A stretch of DNA of 64,000 nucleotides from Bacteroidales bacterium UBA6117 (GTDB taxonomy: Bacteria > Bacteroidota > Bacteroidia > Bacteroidales > VadinHA17), in the NCBI GenBank assembly GCA_002428385.1, contig DIWB01000030.1, positions 15,210-79,209 of the forward strand, in the 5' to 3' direction. Shown one piece after another: positions 62,426 through 64,000 of the stretch. The stretch's first letter is position 1; each line of letters begins with the position of its first letter. The position numbers were made by a program, and so were the translations under genes. The notes below the pieces were generated by a model. It worked only from the letters and a program-made list of their open reading frames with translations. It was not told where the DNA came from and did not search any database.

Positions 62426-63139
62426 ATGAAAATCAAGGGATTAATTGTTCTTACAAGTGTCGTTGCCCTCATGCTTGGCTCATGTGCAAAGCAATCTATA
62501 TCTAATGCCAAAATAAAAACCAGTGAGGACTCGCTTTCATATGCCTTCGGGATCATCAATTTCAATGCACTGCAGGCTGATTCGCTTCAGTTGAATCCAA
62601 AAATTGTGGCCAAAGCAATGTTTGACGGCGAAAATGGAAAGCCCGAAATGACAGATGAAATTGCAAGAGGCGTCATAATGTCGTATGTAACCGGCCGCCA
62701 GGCTGAGATGGCAGAAATACAGGCAGAACAGGATAAAATACAATACAAGGACTATATAGCCGAGAATGAGGCTTTCCTTACAAACAACAAGGAAAAAACA
62801 GGCATCAGTGTCACCCCCAGCGGACTTCAGTATGAGGTTATCAAAATGGGTAACGGAAACAAGCCTTCAATTAACAGCACAGTTAAAGTGCATTATGTCG
62901 GAACTCTTATTGACGGGACGGAATTTGACTCTTCAGTGCAAAGAGGAGAACCGGCTCAGTTCCCTCTGGCAGGCGTTATTTCAGGGTGGACAGAGGCTCT
63001 TCAGCTAATGCCCGTCGGTTCAAAATTCAGAATTTTCCTTCCTCAGGAGCTTGCTTACGGTCCCAATCAGGCCGGAGAACTTATTAAACCCTTCTCCACT
63101 CTTATTTTCGAAGTTGAACTTCTTGAAATAGTTGAATAA
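62426..63139 (+). CDS. FKBP-type peptidyl-prolyl isomerase lipoprotein
   Basis: 237 residues. Signal peptide with a lipobox (VVALMLGSC). A helical N-terminal dimer domain (~35-115) is followed by an FKBP domain: [80 protein letters not shown]. It should help folding in the periplasm, like FkpA/Mip. Next gene starts one base after its stop. Confidence 0.95.
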   Translation: MKIKGLIVLTSVVALMLGSCAKQSISNAKIKTSEDSLSYAFGIINFNALQADSLQLNPKIVAKAMFDGENGKPEMTDEIARGVIMSYVTGRQAEMAEIQAEQDKIQYKDYIAENEAFLTNNKEKTGISVTPSGLQYEVIKMGNGNKPSINSTVKVHYVGTLIDGTEFDSSVQRGEPAQFPLAGVISGWTEALQLMPVGSKFRIFLPQELAYGPNQAGELIKPFSTLIFEVELLEIVE

Positions 63140-63140
63140 A

Positions 63141-63599
63141 ATGAGGACAGCAGAAATCCATACTCCAAAAGGCATCATGAAGATAAGCTTCTATGAAAAT
63201 GATGCCCCTGGAACCGTTGATAACTTTGTGAAACTTGCCGGAGAAGGATTCTACGACGGACTTGCTTTTCACAGGGTTATCCCCGACTTTGTCATCCAGG
63301 GCGGTTGCCCCTTCTCAAAGGACATGAGCGATCCCAGGGTCGGAACCGGAGGTCCGGGATACAAGATCCCCTGCGAACTGTCAGGCGGAAACCAGTATCA
63401 CGACAAGGGTGTCCTGTCAATGGCTCATGCCGGAAGAAACACAGGCGGCTCCCAGTTCTTTATCTGTCATGGCAGAACCAACACCAAACACCTCGACGGC
63501 CAGCATACCTGCTTTGGAAAAGTGATTGAAGGCCTCGATGTAATTGATAAAATTCGTCAGGGCGACCTTATTGATAAAATAACAATTAACGAAGAATAA
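63141..63599 (+). CDS. Cyclophilin-type peptidyl-prolyl isomerase
   Basis: 152 residues from the ATG at 63141. No signal peptide. The cyclophilin core is complete: DNFVKLAGEGFYDGLAFHRVIPDFVIQGGCP with the catalytic arginine, GTGGPGYKIPCE, LSMAHAGRNTGGSQFFICHG and LDGQHTCFGKVIEG. Cytoplasmic partner to the exported FKBP just upstream. Confidence 0.95.
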   Translation: MRTAEIHTPKGIMKISFYENDAPGTVDNFVKLAGEGFYDGLAFHRVIPDFVIQGGCPFSKDMSDPRVGTGGPGYKIPCELSGGNQYHDKGVLSMAHAGRNTGGSQFFICHGRTNTKHLDGQHTCFGKVIEGLDVIDKIRQGDLIDKITINEE

Positions 63600-63600
63600 T

Positions 63601-63981
63601 ATGTCATTCGAGATCACAGGCAGGGTTGTAGAAATAATGCCAGTAAACCAGGTAAGCGACAAATTCAGAAAACGTGAATTTGTTATCGAGAAAAAGGAAA
63701 CCGGCGGTTCGGCTGTTTTCATCGATTATATCAAATTCCAGCTCGTACAGGACAAATGCGACATTATAAATGAATCATTTCTGAATGAGGAGGTAAAAAT
63801 ATCCTTTAACCTCAAGGGCAACAGATGGGAACGCGACGGACGCGTAAATTACTTTACAAACCTTGATGCCTGGAAAATAGAAAAGGCATCCGGACCTGTC
63901 AGAAATGAAATACCTGCCTCCGGCCAGCCACTGGAGGATTCACCGCCTGAAATCGATGAACTAAGTGATCTCCCTTTCTGA
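63601..63981 (+). CDS. DUF3127 protein with SSB-like C-terminal tip
   Basis: 126 residues, starting one base after the cyclophilin stop. The N-terminal ~95 residues are the DUF3127 fold (FEITGRVVEIMPVNQVS, KREFVIEKKETGG, QDKCDIINESFLNEEVKISFNLKGNRWE, YFTNLDAWKIEK), which looks like an OB barrel. An acidic linker ends in DELSDLPF, close to the peptide tip by which Ssb recruits partners. The function is not known; a link to DNA metabolism is inferred. Confidence 0.88.
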   Translation: MSFEITGRVVEIMPVNQVSDKFRKREFVIEKKETGGSAVFIDYIKFQLVQDKCDIINESFLNEEVKISFNLKGNRWERDGRVNYFTNLDAWKIEKASGPVRNEIPASGQPLEDSPPEIDELSDLPF

Positions 63982-64000
63982 AAATCGAGTAGGAGGAAAA

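Overview
The window reads as chromosomal DNA of an anaerobic, polysaccharide-using member of the Bacteroidota, most likely Bacteroidales or a near relative. The signs are: -7 promoter boxes of the TAnnTTTG type with almost no Shine-Dalgarno sequences; a type IX secretion C-terminal domain; OmpA/PorT-type barrels; Tat-lipoprotein signals on carbohydrate enzymes; a DUF3127 protein; menaquinone synthesis by the futalosine route (mqnA); and oxygen-sensitive ferredoxin and hydrogen enzymes. I saw no phage, insertion sequence, CRISPR array, rRNA or tRNA.

Layout. 1-350 is the end of a gamma-glutamyltransferase. 400-7651 (minus) is a six-gene operon for a membrane complex built like hydrogenase-4/complex I, but its catalytic subunit has lost all four nickel-binding cysteines and its small subunit three of four cluster cysteines. 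This matches the poorly understood Ehr (energy-converting hydrogenase related) type. 7815-29390 is mixed housekeeping and envelope material: a GH109-like enzyme, murB, mltG, a half-size TauE/SafE protein, a barrel protein, a TlpA-like thioredoxin, an M28 peptidase, a PIG-L deacetylase, ssb, indolepyruvate oxidoreductase (iorAB), a TonB-like pair, an SRAP protein, a serine hydrolase, an ankyrin/barrel protein with a lipoprotein, an aldo-keto reductase, truA and two membrane proteins.

28587-39340 is a uronate-use locus. kduID (minus) faces an eight-gene plus-strand run: uxaC, a UxuB-like reductase, a LarA-family nickel epimerase, a Gfo/Idh/MocA enzyme, gnd, an ExuT-like transporter and uxaE. 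No mannonate dehydratase or KDG enzymes are present here. LarA-like and gnd together suggest that mannonate is epimerised to gluconate and enters the pentose phosphate pathway. A Tat-exported sugar isomerase-like protein, a GH35 beta-galactosidase, a large secreted CotH protein, an MsbA-type ABC exporter and purB follow.

49113-53582 holds mqnA, a small HTH protein, an HD hydrolase, dinB and a nitrilase-family enzyme. 53695-57139 (minus) encodes a trimeric [FeFe] hydrogenase (hydCBA) with an unusually short HydB. After a 576-base gap holding a decayed histidine-kinase fragment come transketolase, a CotH-like secreted protein preceded by an array of four palindromes, a HAD phosphatase, an MnmD-type methyltransferase, two peptidyl-prolyl isomerases and a DUF3127 protein.

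Taken together the window shows fermentation of plant or mucin sugars and uronates, amino-acid oxidation through ferredoxin enzymes, hydrogen turnover by HydABC, and a second complex that may be an ion pump without a classical redox centre.
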